NCBI GenBank assembly: GCA_963522145.1
Contig: CAUQXI010000001.1
Location: 310,001 to 374,000, forward strand
DNA: 64,000 nucleotides
From: Mesorhizobium_B sp963522145
Lineage (GTDB): Bacteria; Pseudomonadota; Alphaproteobacteria; Rhizobiales; Rhizobiaceae
Reading direction: 5' to 3'
The notes under the pieces: model-generated
The model's database searches: none
Told to the model about the DNA's origin: nothing
The model's input: the letters and a program-made list of their open reading frames with translations, nothing else
In this document: piece by piece, positions 32,935 to 41,316 of the stretch
Layout of the letters: the number at the start of each line of letters is the position of its first letter
How positions within the stretch are numbered: position 1 is the stretch's first letter
Position numbers and translations under genes: made by a program

Positions 32935-34314
32935 TCAGGACGCGGACGCGATCCGCTTTCTGAGGCCCTCAAGGAGCCTTGCCGCGAGGCCCTCGTAATC
33001 CTCGTCGAAATGGTGCCCGCCGGAAAGCTTCAGTTGCTCCATGCCTTTAAGCGTCGGGTCCTTGCAGACCGAAAGGTTCTCCTCCTCGCCGTAAGCGCAG
33101 AGCACCCGGTCCAGCGGCATCCTGGCAACCGCCGGTGCGACCAGATTGTCGCCGCCGACGCCAAGCCAGCCGCCCACCGTTACCTGAAAGGTGGTGGTGT
33201 CTTCCGTGCCGAGCAGCGCCACCATCCGGATGCGATCCTGAAGGTCTTTCGCCAGATAGGGCCACGCAAACGGGAATGTGTCGGCGCCGAAAGAGTAGCC
33301 GAAGACGGCCAGTGGCAGCTTGCCTGTAGGATCGGCCTTTCGGAGGATTTCACCTGCATCCGCAGCGATCTCCTTCGGGCTCCGTTCATTCCAGAAGTAG
33401 CGAAGCGAATCGACGCCCACCACATGCACGCCCTGTCGGGCAAGCGCATCTCCGATCGTCTTGTCGAGATCGCGCCAGCCGCCGTCGCCGGAATAAAACA
33501 GCACCACGGCGGAAGCCGCCCCATTCGCGGCAACGTCCACCACCGGCAGGTCGCTCGTGGCGGCATCGGCCTTGGCGAACAGCGCCACCTGGTCGAGCGC
33601 ATCATCCCGGCGCTTTCCTTCATCGGCTTCCGCGATGTTCTCTGCGAAGAACTGCCCTGCCGCAGGCGCCTTGGCTCCGATGCCGCTGAGCGCGTTCGGC
33701 GTCAGCAGAGCGGCGGGCGCAGGCAAGGGAGCGTCAAGCGCATAGGCGAAACCATCCTCGCCGCTCGCCGTGGATGCCGCACCGGGGCATGTCGGCAGGC
33801 GCGTGTCGAGCGCAGGCGCGGGGTCGAGCGCGACCGCTCCCCCGAGGGTGGCGTCCGGCGCGTCGGCCAGCGCCGCATAGGCCAGCGTGCCGCCTTCGCC
33901 GATACCCGCAACCACGGGATGGAAGTAGGCTTCTCCTCCGATGGTGCGCAGCGCTTCCTTGGTGAGGTTCTCGAGGTCGGAGCCGAGATAAAGGCACTCG
34001 CCATCCGCCGCATCGAGCTTCTCGCGCCAGTCTTCCAGGTCGACGGGCAGCACCGCGAGGCCGCGCTTGCGCAGATCCTCGGCGAAGCTTTCCTCGCGCG
34101 ACGACCAGCCGCCTCGTCCCGACACGACGATGGCAAGCCCCTCCGGCTCGCCGCGCCTCGGCAGAAGGACGGGGATGTCGGTCAGTCGCTCGGCGCTTAC
34201 CCGCGAGGGCGGGGCCGACGCCGCGATAGTTTCGGCGGCCCACCAGCCGGAGCCGGCAATGGCCAGACCGAGAAGAACGGTCACGCCGGAAAGAAGCGCG
34301 CTTCGCGGAGTCAT
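32935..34314 (-). CDS. acvB: AcvB/VirJ family lysyl-phosphatidylglycerol hydrolase
   Basis: 459 aa, with an N-terminal signal/anchor (about residues 8-30). The C-terminal serine-hydrolase domain is VirJ-like: VVLFYSGDGGWRDLDKTIGD, the nucleophile elbow FGYSFGAD, and the final SGGHHFDEDY supplying His and Asp. The middle part is a degenerate second hydrolase fold (AIVVSGRGGWSSREESF). In Agrobacterium and Rhizobium AcvB/AtvA hydrolyses lysyl-phosphatidylglycerol in the periplasm and is needed for acid tolerance or virulence. It follows lpiA by 16 bp, as in those relatives. Confidence 0.9.
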   Translation of the reverse strand: MTPRSALLSGVTVLLGLAIAGSGWWAAETIAASAPPSRVSAERLTDIPVLLPRRGEPEGLAIVVSGRGGWSSREESFAEDLRKRGLAVLPVDLEDWREKLDAADGECLYLGSDLENLTKEALRTIGGEAYFHPVVAGIGEGGTLAYAALADAPDATLGGAVALDPAPALDTRLPTCPGAASTASGEDGFAYALDAPLPAPAALLTPNALSGIGAKAPAAGQFFAENIAEADEGKRRDDALDQVALFAKADAATSDLPVVDVAANGAASAVVLFYSGDGGWRDLDKTIGDALARQGVHVVGVDSLRYFWNERSPKEIAADAGEILRKADPTGKLPLAVFGYSFGADTFPFAWPYLAKDLQDRIRMVALLGTEDTTTFQVTVGGWLGVGGDNLVAPAVARMPLDRVLCAYGEEENLSVCKDPTLKGMEQLKLSGGHHFDEDYEGLAARLLEGLRKRIASAS

Positions 34315-34330
34315 GATCGGGCCATCCCTC

Positions 34331-36973
34331 TCACTTGCGGATGAATTGCAGCGGGCTGCCGCTGATCAGGCGTGTCACGTCGAGAAGCGCCCGTGCCGTG
34401 TCCAGCCCCGGCGGACAAACGAGGTAATGCGGCGTCCAGACGGGGTCGAACTTGTCCTTGAAGCTTTTCAGCCCGTCGAAGCGGTAAAGGTTCTGGCCGC
34501 GCCGATAAAGGAACGAGCCGAAGCGGTTCCAGCGCGAGGCGAGCCGGCTTTCGACCAGTCCCGCCAAGGGGGCCGCACCCAGGTTGAACCAGCGATAGCC
34601 TTCATCCCGGCCCGCCAGCATCAGCTTGGCGAACAGCGCCTCCATGATCGTGCGCGGCGCGTCGGGCGTGTGCCGCATCAGATCAACGGAAATCTCATCC
34701 TTGCTTGCGCCGCGCCACAGATTGGCGAAGGCGATGATTCTTCCTTCCTTTCGCATCACCGCCGTGTCGAAGAAGCGCAGATAGGGCTCGTCGAAGAAGC
34801 CGAGCGAGAAGCCTTTCTCCTGCCCCTGCTTCAATTCCAACCACGCGTCGGAAACCGCGCGAATCTCGGGCAGGATCGCCTCGATCGCGGCGGCCGGAAC
34901 GATGCTGAAGACAATGCCGTCCTTGTCGGCCTTGCGCGCGGCATAGCGCAGCGACTGGCGACGCGAGCCTTCGAGGCTGAAGCCCGTGAGATCGACACGC
35001 GCCACCTCGCCGAGCTTGAGGGCGACCAGTCCCATGTCGAGAAAAAGCGGCAGGCTTTGCGGGCCGACCTCGTAGAAGACGGTGCGTGCGGCCGCGCGGT
35101 CGGCTAGGTCGCGGAAGGCCCAGCCGAGATCACGCGCCACATCCGGGGGACCGACCGGCTCGCCCATCGCCACCAGGCTGCCGCCCGAGCGCGCATACAT
35201 GACGAAGCCGCGATGGTCAGGCGAAAGAAGGAACTGCTTGTCGCCCAGAAGCGCCAGCGCGGCCGAGGTATCCGGCGATGCTGCCACAATGGCCGGCACC
35301 GCGTCGGGTAGAACCGCGACAGCTGCTCGTCCCGGGCCGGCGCGGTTGAGCAGCATGTGGAGAACGAGGCCAGCGGTGAGGATCAGGGCCACGGTCGCGA
35401 AGCGCAGAAAGCGCGGCGCATCCGCGTCGAAGGCGAACTGCCACCAGAGCTCGCCCGAATAATTGACGTGGCGATAGGTCGCGAAGCCGAGCCAGACGGA
35501 AAGCAGCACGATGGAGGCGAGGCTCGCGAGCCAGCCGACCGACAGGGTCCAGAAACCGCCGGAATGGGCGCGCGGCTGGCGGTAGAAGGAAGATCGGAAG
35601 GCAAGCAGAACGCCGGACGACAGAAGCAGGATCGCCGCCTCTTCCCAGTCGAGGCCTTTCACGAGAGAGAACACGGCGCCCAGAACGAACAAAGCGAGAG
35701 CCGCCCACCAGGCAGTCTGGAGCCGTCGCGCGAGTCCCCGTGCCACCACCAGCATCGCCACGGCCACGAAGCTCGCGCCCAGATGCGACAGTTCCACGAA
35801 AGGGAGCGGGAGAAGGTCGGAAAGGATCGAAAGCCGTTCGCCGTCGCCCGGCGTGACGCCCGACACCATCAGCACGGCGCCGCCGAGGAAAGTCAGCCCC
35901 GCGGAAAGGGGCGGCACCAAAGGCTCGAACAACAGCGCCGCCTGCTTGAGGCGCTGCGGCACCCCGCTTCTGCGCGCCGTGACCTCGAAGACTAGCACGC
36001 CGATCACGGCGAGAAGAAACGGAAGAACGGTGTAGGCGAGACGATAAAGCAGAAGAGCCGCAAGGGCGTCGGGATCTCCGCCGATGCCGAGGGCCGCGAT
36101 CATCGTGGCCTCGAACGCGCCCAGGCCTCCGGGCGCATGGCTGGCGATCCCCACGATGGTGGCGATCACATAGATCAGCATAAAAAGCGCGGGGCTGGTC
36201 TGGACGGCGTCGGGCAAGAGCACCCAGAGCACGCCGGCCGCCGCGCCCACATCCACGATGCCTGCCGCGAGCTGGAGGAGCGCGCCGCGCGAGGAGGGAA
36301 GGCGGATCGTTAAACGGCCGAGGCCTGCCTCGCGCTCTCCGCCCGAAAGCCACAGCACGAAGCCCGCCACGGCGAGGATCAAGAGGATGCCGAGCGCCAC
36401 GTCGATCCTGGGGTCGAGCCGGTCGAACACGGGCGCGCCGGCCGGGTCGAGGATGAGGCCGAGCGCGATCATCACCGCGAAGGCGAACCAGATCGCGAGC
36501 CATGACGTGCCGACAATCCTGCCGATATCGGGCAGCGCGACGCCCTCGCCGGCATAGATCCGGTAACGCAGCGCGCCGCCGGTCAGGATCGCGAAGCCCA
36601 GCGCGTTGGAGATCGCATAGCCGGTTGCGCCCACGAAGGCGGAAAGCAGGCGCGGAATGCGACCGGGAATCACGGTTTCCACCGCCACCACGTCATAGAC
36701 CGCGACCGCCGCGAAGCTCAGAACGGTGAGCAGAACCGCAGCTAGGAGATCGCTCGTCGGAATGCGCGCCGCAGCATCTCGGACCTGCGCGAAGGAGATA
36801 TCGTGAAGGAAGCGGTCGAGCACCCAGATGGCGATCGCTGCGACAACGAGCCCACCGATCGGCAAAGCGACGTGCTGGATGCGGCTCCAGGCGGGAAACA
36901 GCGCCGGCGGCTCGGGCGGCGGCGCGGCTTCCCTTGACGCGGAATCGGTCGATGCGCTCACGCCCGCCACCAT
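34331..36973 (-). CDS. lpiA: Lysyl-phosphatidylglycerol synthase LpiA/MprF
   Basis: 880 aa, bifunctional. The N-terminal part (about residues 25-520) has around 13-14 helices, the flippase-like region, with GLGAFEATMIAALGIGGDP typical of MprF. The C-terminal cytoplasmic DUF2156/GNAT-like domain contains FLLSPDHRGFVMYARSGGSL, VFYEVGPQSLPLFLDMGL and DLMRHTPDAPRTIMEALF, where lysine is moved from Lys-tRNA to phosphatidylglycerol. This makes the membrane less negative and protects against cationic peptides and acid. I took the ATG at 36973; the longer frame adds 36 unlikely residues. It is the first gene of the lpiA-acvB operon. Confidence 0.92.
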   Translation of the reverse strand: MVAGVSASTDSASREAAPPPEPPALFPAWSRIQHVALPIGGLVVAAIAIWVLDRFLHDISFAQVRDAAARIPTSDLLAAVLLTVLSFAAVAVYDVVAVETVIPGRIPRLLSAFVGATGYAISNALGFAILTGGALRYRIYAGEGVALPDIGRIVGTSWLAIWFAFAVMIALGLILDPAGAPVFDRLDPRIDVALGILLILAVAGFVLWLSGGEREAGLGRLTIRLPSSRGALLQLAAGIVDVGAAAGVLWVLLPDAVQTSPALFMLIYVIATIVGIASHAPGGLGAFEATMIAALGIGGDPDALAALLLYRLAYTVLPFLLAVIGVLVFEVTARRSGVPQRLKQAALLFEPLVPPLSAGLTFLGGAVLMVSGVTPGDGERLSILSDLLPLPFVELSHLGASFVAVAMLVVARGLARRLQTAWWAALALFVLGAVFSLVKGLDWEEAAILLLSSGVLLAFRSSFYRQPRAHSGGFWTLSVGWLASLASIVLLSVWLGFATYRHVNYSGELWWQFAFDADAPRFLRFATVALILTAGLVLHMLLNRAGPGRAAVAVLPDAVPAIVAASPDTSAALALLGDKQFLLSPDHRGFVMYARSGGSLVAMGEPVGPPDVARDLGWAFRDLADRAAARTVFYEVGPQSLPLFLDMGLVALKLGEVARVDLTGFSLEGSRRQSLRYAARKADKDGIVFSIVPAAAIEAILPEIRAVSDAWLELKQGQEKGFSLGFFDEPYLRFFDTAVMRKEGRIIAFANLWRGASKDEISVDLMRHTPDAPRTIMEALFAKLMLAGRDEGYRWFNLGAAPLAGLVESRLASRWNRFGSFLYRRGQNLYRFDGLKSFKDKFDPVWTPHYLVCPPGLDTARALLDVTRLISGSPLQFIRK

Positions 36974-37159
36974 GCCCGGCACTTTCCTCAGCCTTGCCGG
37001 TCGGCACGTTTGCGGAACGGGATGGCGGCGGGCGCTCCACTCCCGCTCCGTGGCGAATTCGTGGCGCGTCCCATGCGTCACAGATGCGGCGCGCGCCGAG
37101 GTTCCTTCGGCGCACCGGTCTTGCTAGACCAAAGGGATCGCGCGCCGGGGAGGACGCTT

Positions 37160-38869
37160 GTGACAGGTCATTCGCATGAACTCGGGGCGCATCAAATCGG
37201 ACCCTACGAGAACGGGCTGGACAAGAACCCGGCCAATCACCAGCCCCTGACGCCGATCGGCCTCCTGGAACGGGCCGCCATGACCTATCCGGATCATCCC
37301 GCGGTGATCCATGGCCAGGCGCGGCTTTCCTATCACGCGTTCTGGGCGCGGGCGAAGCGGCTTGCTTCGGCACTCGTGAAACGCGGTGTCGGCAAAGGCA
37401 CAACGGTGACGGTGATGCTGTCCAACACGCCAGCCATGCTGGAAGCTCATTTCGCGGTGCCGATGGCGCGAGGAGTGCTGCATTCGCTCAACACGCGGCT
37501 CGATGCGCGTGTGATCGCGTTTCAGCTCGACCATGCCGAATCGAAGATCGTGATCGTGGATCGCGAGTTCTCGGGCGTGATGCAGGAAGCGCTTGAGCTT
37601 GCCGAAACCAAGCCTCTGGTCGTGGACTATGACGACCCGGAATATCCCGCGGATGCGCCCTATCCGAAGGGTGAGGCGATCGGCACGCTGGATTACGAGG
37701 CCCTGCTTGCGGAAGGCGACGAGGCCTTCGCCTGGATGCGGCCCGACGACGAGTGGGACGCGATCTCGCTCAACTACACGTCCGGCACGACGGGCAACCC
37801 CAAGGGCGTCGTGTATCACCATCGCGGCGCCTATCTGATGGCGCTGTCCAACACGATCCATTCGGGCATGGGCAAGCATCCGGTCTATCTCTGGACGCTG
37901 CCGATGTTTCACTGCAACGGCTGGTGTTTTCCGTGGACGCTTCCCGTGCAGGCGGGAACACAGGTGTGCCTGCGCTGGGTGCGCGCCCGAGCCATGTATG
38001 ACGCCATCGCCGAGCATGGCGTGACCCATCTCTGCGGAGCGCCGGTTGTAATGGGCACGCTCATCAATGCGACGGAGGCGGAAAAGAAGAGCTTCCCGCA
38101 GACTGTGACCTTCAACACGGCCGCCGCCCCGCCGCCGGGTTCCGTGCTGGCCGGCATGGCCGAAGCGGGTTTCGCGGTGAACCATCTCTACGGGCTGACC
38201 GAAACCTATGGTCCGGCAACCGTCAATGAATGGCACGGCGCCTGGGACGGGCTCGACAAGGCGGAGCGAACGGCGCGCAAAGCGCGCCAGGGCGTGCGCT
38301 ACCTGTCGCTTGATGATCTAACCGTGATGGACCCCGAAACCATGCAAAGGGTGCCGGCCGATGGCGACACGATGGGCGAGGTGATGTTTCGCGGCAACAT
38401 CGTCATGAAGGGTTATCTGAAGAACCCGGAGGCAAGCGCGGATGCGTTCGCCGGCGGATGGTTCCATTCGGGCGATCTCGGCGTGATGCACCCGGACGGC
38501 TATATCCAGCTCAAGGACCGTTCCAAGGACATCATCATCTCGGGCGGGGAGAATATCTCGTCGATCGAGGTTGAGGACGCGCTTTACAGGCATCCGGCGG
38601 TCGCCGCCTGCGGCGTGGTGGCGACGACGGACGAGAAATGGGGCGAGGTGCCGGCCGCCTTCGTGGAACTCAAGCCTGGTCTCGCGGTGTCAGAGACCGA
38701 ACTGATCGAGCACTGCCGCTTGCTGCTTGCCCGCTTCAAGGTGCCCAAGAGCATCCTGTTTAGGGAAATTCCGAAAACGTCGACGGGAAAGATTCAGAAG
38801 TTCCGACTGCGCGAGATGGCGAAGCACGAGGCAGCCCCGCGAAGCGACGATGCGGGCACTAAATCTTAG
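37160..38869 (+). CDS. Acyl-CoA synthetase (AMP-forming)
   Basis: 569 aa from a GTG start preceded by GGGGAGGA. The P-loop YTSGTTGNPKG is at residues 206-216, followed by HCNGWCFPW, the A5-type LYGLTETYGPATVNEWHG, GWFHSGDLGVMHPDGY and the terminal lysine motif KTSTGKIQKF. It is most like medium/long-chain or 3-methylmercaptopropionyl-CoA-type ligases (the HCNGWCFPW block is typical of those). It activates a carboxylic acid with ATP and CoA. Upstream in-frame codons to 37010 look non-coding and overlap the lpiA promoter side. It is divergent from lpiA. Confidence 0.9.
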   Translation: MTGHSHELGAHQIGPYENGLDKNPANHQPLTPIGLLERAAMTYPDHPAVIHGQARLSYHAFWARAKRLASALVKRGVGKGTTVTVMLSNTPAMLEAHFAVPMARGVLHSLNTRLDARVIAFQLDHAESKIVIVDREFSGVMQEALELAETKPLVVDYDDPEYPADAPYPKGEAIGTLDYEALLAEGDEAFAWMRPDDEWDAISLNYTSGTTGNPKGVVYHHRGAYLMALSNTIHSGMGKHPVYLWTLPMFHCNGWCFPWTLPVQAGTQVCLRWVRARAMYDAIAEHGVTHLCGAPVVMGTLINATEAEKKSFPQTVTFNTAAAPPPGSVLAGMAEAGFAVNHLYGLTETYGPATVNEWHGAWDGLDKAERTARKARQGVRYLSLDDLTVMDPETMQRVPADGDTMGEVMFRGNIVMKGYLKNPEASADAFAGGWFHSGDLGVMHPDGYIQLKDRSKDIIISGGENISSIEVEDALYRHPAVAACGVVATTDEKWGEVPAAFVELKPGLAVSETELIEHCRLLLARFKVPKSILFREIPKTSTGKIQKFRLREMAKHEAAPRSDDAGTKS

Positions 38870-38884
38870 CTCAATTCCTTGATC

Positions 38885-38899
38885 TTAACGCTCTGTTAA
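38885..38899 (+). promoter_or_regulatory. CtrA box before sRNA candidate
   Basis: A perfect TTAA-N7-TTAA (TTAACGCTCTGTTAA), the binding consensus of the cell-cycle regulator CtrA. The second half-site lies 14 bases before a TACTAT (38914-38919) that can serve as -10, placing the box over the -35 position as in CtrA-activated promoters. Expected start of transcription about 38926. Confidence 0.65.
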
Positions 38900-38925
38900 G
38901 CTTTACGTGCGTTTACTATGTGCAT

Positions 38926-39020
38926 CCAGTCTTCTGGATTCATTCCGAGTGGTTGGAGCCACTTTGTTTGACGCCTCCCTGTTGAACTCTTGAGAGCCGC
39001 TTTGATGCGGCTCTTTTTTT
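38926..39020 (+). ncRNA. Candidate small RNA with CtrA-type promoter
   Basis: This gene-free stretch (38870-39185, 316 bp) holds what looks like a complete sRNA gene: CtrA box and -10, then a CCAG/CTGG hairpin near 38926-38938, an AGTGG/CCACT hairpin (about 38948-38963), a single-stranded middle with GCCTCCCTG that could pair with Shine-Dalgarno sequences, and a strong terminator. The design, a CCUCC-bearing loop between hairpins with a 3' U-rich end, is that of Hfq-dependent trans-acting sRNAs in rhizobia (alpha-r8/MmgR-like). The family assignment is from memory and uncertain. No reading frame of note lies within it. Confidence 0.55.
38993..39020 (+). terminator. Intrinsic terminator of sRNA candidate
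   Basis: A perfect 8-bp stem AGAGCCGC (38993-39000) / GCGGCTCT (39007-39014), loop TTTGAT, then an unbroken run of T to 39020. This is the strongest Rho-independent terminator in the window. It could also end the acyl-CoA synthetase transcript 120 bp upstream. Confidence 0.88.
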
Positions 39021-39054
39021 GTCTTAGGCGCAGCCATGCTGGCGGCTACGCGCG

Positions 39055-39069
39055 TTAACCGTTCATTAA
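39055..39069 (+). promoter_or_regulatory. CtrA box before rcdA
   Basis: A perfect TTAA-N7-TTAA (TTAACCGTTCATTAA), 117 bases before the rcdA start. In Caulobacter rcdA transcription is activated by CtrA and RcdA in turn helps degrade CtrA, so a box here fits a feedback loop. No clear -10 is visible, so the exact start of transcription is open. Confidence 0.65.
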
Positions 39070-39185
39070 GGATGCGCTTGCCTCGTGGCCCCAGCCGCGC
39101 CATCTTCAACTTCTCCGAGGGTAGGATGGCCGCTTCGCAGCCGGTGCAGTGAATCGACCTTGTGGCGTGTCGAGGACGGGTGAGA

Positions 39186-39713
39186 ATGAACGAGTTGCTG
39201 AAGGGGTTTGACGGAGACAAGACGGTGCGGCTCGCGGAGCGACGTATCTTCTCGCCTTCCTTCAAGCCTTTGTACGATGACGGCATGCGGCTCGTGGAAG
39301 AAACGGCCGAATATCTGGACGGGCCCGGACGCGCGGAGGCCAAGGGGCTGTCGCGGATGGCGGCTACGCTCTACGCCGCGGAGTCGATGCGGCTGACCAC
39401 CCGCCTGATGCAGATCGCCTCCTGGCTGCTCCTCCAGCGCGCCGCTAATTCCGGCGAGATGACACGCGACCAGGTCGCCGCTGAAAAAGCCAAGGTTCGT
39501 CTCGATACGGCGTCCGTCCGCGAGGATGCACTCGGCTGGATCGATCTTCCCGCAGCGTTTCGCGCACTGGTGGAGCGCTCCTTGAGCCTGCAATCACTTG
39601 TGCGGCGCATGGACGAGGAAATTTATGGCGGCGTGGCGGCTCCGGCCGCGCCACGCGGAAATCCGGTTTCGGACCAGATCACGCTGCTCAAGACGGCTTT
39701 CGCGCGCGGCTGA
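39186..39713 (+). CDS. rcdA: RcdA, regulator of CtrA degradation (DUF1465)
   Basis: 175 aa helical protein. AERRIFSPSFKPLYDDGMRLVEETA, then YAAESMRLTTRLMQIASWLLLQRA and LPAAFRALVERSLSLQSLVRRMD match DUF1465/RcdA across its length. RcdA is an adaptor that, with CpdR and PopA, brings CtrA to the ClpXP protease at the cell pole. I chose the ATG at 39186, eight codons into the open frame, as it gives the family N-terminus. It is followed 24 bp later by ruvC. Confidence 0.9.
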   Translation: MNELLKGFDGDKTVRLAERRIFSPSFKPLYDDGMRLVEETAEYLDGPGRAEAKGLSRMAATLYAAESMRLTTRLMQIASWLLLQRAANSGEMTRDQVAAEKAKVRLDTASVREDALGWIDLPAAFRALVERSLSLQSLVRRMDEEIYGGVAAPAAPRGNPVSDQITLLKTAFARG

Positions 39714-39737
39714 GCCTTATACTGCTATCCTTCGCGG

Positions 39738-40247
39738 ATGGCAGAAGCGATTCGCATCATCGGCATTGATCCCGGTCTTCGCCGGACAGGATGGGGCGTT
39801 CTTGAAGCGCAGGGCAATTCGCTGCGCTTCCTGGCGTCCGGCACCGTGACTTCCGATGACAAGCAGCCGCTTGCCCAGCGCCTTCTTGCCCTTCACACCG
39901 GCCTGCGCGCCGTTCTGGCGGAGTGGCAGCCAGAAGAAGCTGCCGTTGAGCAGACCTTCGTCAACCGGGATGCGACGGCCACGCTCAAGCTCGGACAGGC
40001 GCGCGGCATCGCTATGCTGGTACCTGCCCAGGCCGGGCTTCTCGTCGCCGAATATGCGCCCAACGCCGTCAAGAAGGCCGTGATCGGGGTCGGTCACGGC
40101 GAAAAGGCGCAGATCCACATGATGGTGAAGGTGTTGATGCCGCGTGCCCGCTTCGAGGGCGACGACGCTGCCGATGCGCTCGCCATCGCCATCTGCCATG
40201 CTCATCACCGGCAGAGCGTGGTCGGCCGACTGGCGGCGCTGGGGTGA
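39738..40247 (+). CDS. ruvC: Holliday junction endodeoxyribonuclease RuvC
   Basis: 169 aa. Catalytic acids in place: Asp11 (IGIDPGLRRTGWG), Glu71 (AAVEQTFVN) and the pair in FEGDDAADALAIAICH near 140-146. It is a dimeric nuclease that resolves four-way junctions. It heads the ruvC-ruvA-ruvB group, with rcdA 24 bp upstream, so it may be transcribed from the CtrA-controlled rcdA promoter. Confidence 0.96.
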   Translation: MAEAIRIIGIDPGLRRTGWGVLEAQGNSLRFLASGTVTSDDKQPLAQRLLALHTGLRAVLAEWQPEEAAVEQTFVNRDATATLKLGQARGIAMLVPAQAGLLVAEYAPNAVKKAVIGVGHGEKAQIHMMVKVLMPRARFEGDDAADALAIAICHAHHRQSVVGRLAALG

Positions 40248-40320
40248 ATGCCATTGTGCTGAACGCGTGGGCATCGTTCCCATCTCCCCATCCCATAATC
40301 AATCCAGCGGACGCGCATCC

Positions 40321-40941
40321 ATGATCGGCAAACTCAAGGGCCTGGTGGACGAGATCGGCGAGGATCACTGCGTGCTCGATGTCGGCGGGGTCGGCTACGT
40401 TGCCTTCTGTCCGGCACGGACGCTCGCCAATCTGCCGGGCGAGGGAACAAGCGTTTCGCTCTTTATCGAGACCTATGTGCGCGAGGACATGATCCGGCTT
40501 TACGGCTTCGCGACCGCATTGGAGCGCGAGTGGTTCCGGCTTCTCCTCAACAATGTTCAGGGCGTGGGCGCGAAAGTCGCGCTGGCTGTGCTGTCCACCT
40601 TATCCGCGTCGGAACTCGCCAATGCCATCGCGCTGCGCGACATCGCGATGGTTTCGCGTGCCCCGGGCGTGGGGCGGAAGGTGGCGGAACGCATCGTCAC
40701 CGAGTTGAAGGCCAAGGCCCCTGCCTATGCGGGTGAGGCGGCGGGCGACATCGGCTTCAAGCAGGATCTCGGCGAGGGCGTCGCCCCAGCTCCCGCCGCC
40801 GACGCTGTTTCAGCGTTGGTCAATCTCGGCTACGGCCGGGACGTGGCCGCTAATGCAGTTGCGGCTGCTTTGAAGAGCGCAGGCGAGACACCGGACTCAG
40901 CCAAGCTGATCCGCTTGGGGCTGCGGGAACTGGCTCGCTAG
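40321..40941 (+). CDS. ruvA: Holliday junction branch-migration protein RuvA
   Basis: 206 aa. MIGKLKGLVDEIGEDHCVLDVGGVGY starts the OB-fold domain; the helix-hairpin-helix region NVQGVGAKVALAVLS and VSRAPGVGRKVAERIVTELK binds DNA, and the C-terminal ~50 residues form the RuvB-contact domain. The frame is open from 40144, but the ATG at 40321 is canonical. In most genomes ruvB follows directly; here 766 bp holding a toxin-antitoxin pair separate them. Confidence 0.96.
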   Translation: MIGKLKGLVDEIGEDHCVLDVGGVGYVAFCPARTLANLPGEGTSVSLFIETYVREDMIRLYGFATALEREWFRLLLNNVQGVGAKVALAVLSTLSASELANAIALRDIAMVSRAPGVGRKVAERIVTELKAKAPAYAGEAAGDIGFKQDLGEGVAPAPAADAVSALVNLGYGRDVAANAVAAALKSAGETPDSAKLIRLGLRELAR

Positions 40942-41028
40942 AATGCCGAACAGGCCTCAGCGGCTTGCGAACAGCAGGGCATCTCCTTACGTTGATGGCT
41001 GTGTAAGGGTGTGTCGAAAGGTAAGGAA

Positions 41029-41316
41029 ATGGGAGTTCGCGCCGTTATCACTTCGAAGGGGCAGGTCACCTTGCCCAAGGCGGTCAGGGAGCGCCTTGGC
41101 GTGAAAACAGGTGATGCTGTCGAGTTCATCATGGAGGAGAACGGACGGACGTGGCTTCGGCCGCGAAAGCTTCGCGCCATAGATTTTGCCGATATTCTTG
41201 GCGAGCCACCCAGGGGAAAAGGCGCAACGGTCGAAGACTTCGATGAGGCCATCATGGATGCTGTTGCCGAAGATGACGAACGCATCAGGCGTGAGTGGAA
41301 CGACAGCGTCAAATGA
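41029..41316 (+). CDS. AbrB/MazE/SpoVT-domain antitoxin
   Basis: 95 aa. The N-terminal swapped-hairpin DNA-binding domain is clear: VRAVITSKGQVTLPKAVRERLG (residues 2-23) and VKTGDAVEFI. The acidic C-terminal half (EDFDEAIMDAVAEDDERIRREW) is the type of segment that wraps and blocks a toxin. Such antitoxins usually also repress their own operon. A GTG 18 bases upstream is an alternative start. It lies 87 bp after ruvA, and its stop overlaps the toxin ATG. Confidence 0.87.
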   Translation: MGVRAVITSKGQVTLPKAVRERLGVKTGDAVEFIMEENGRTWLRPRKLRAIDFADILGEPPRGKGATVEDFDEAIMDAVAEDDERIRREWNDSVK

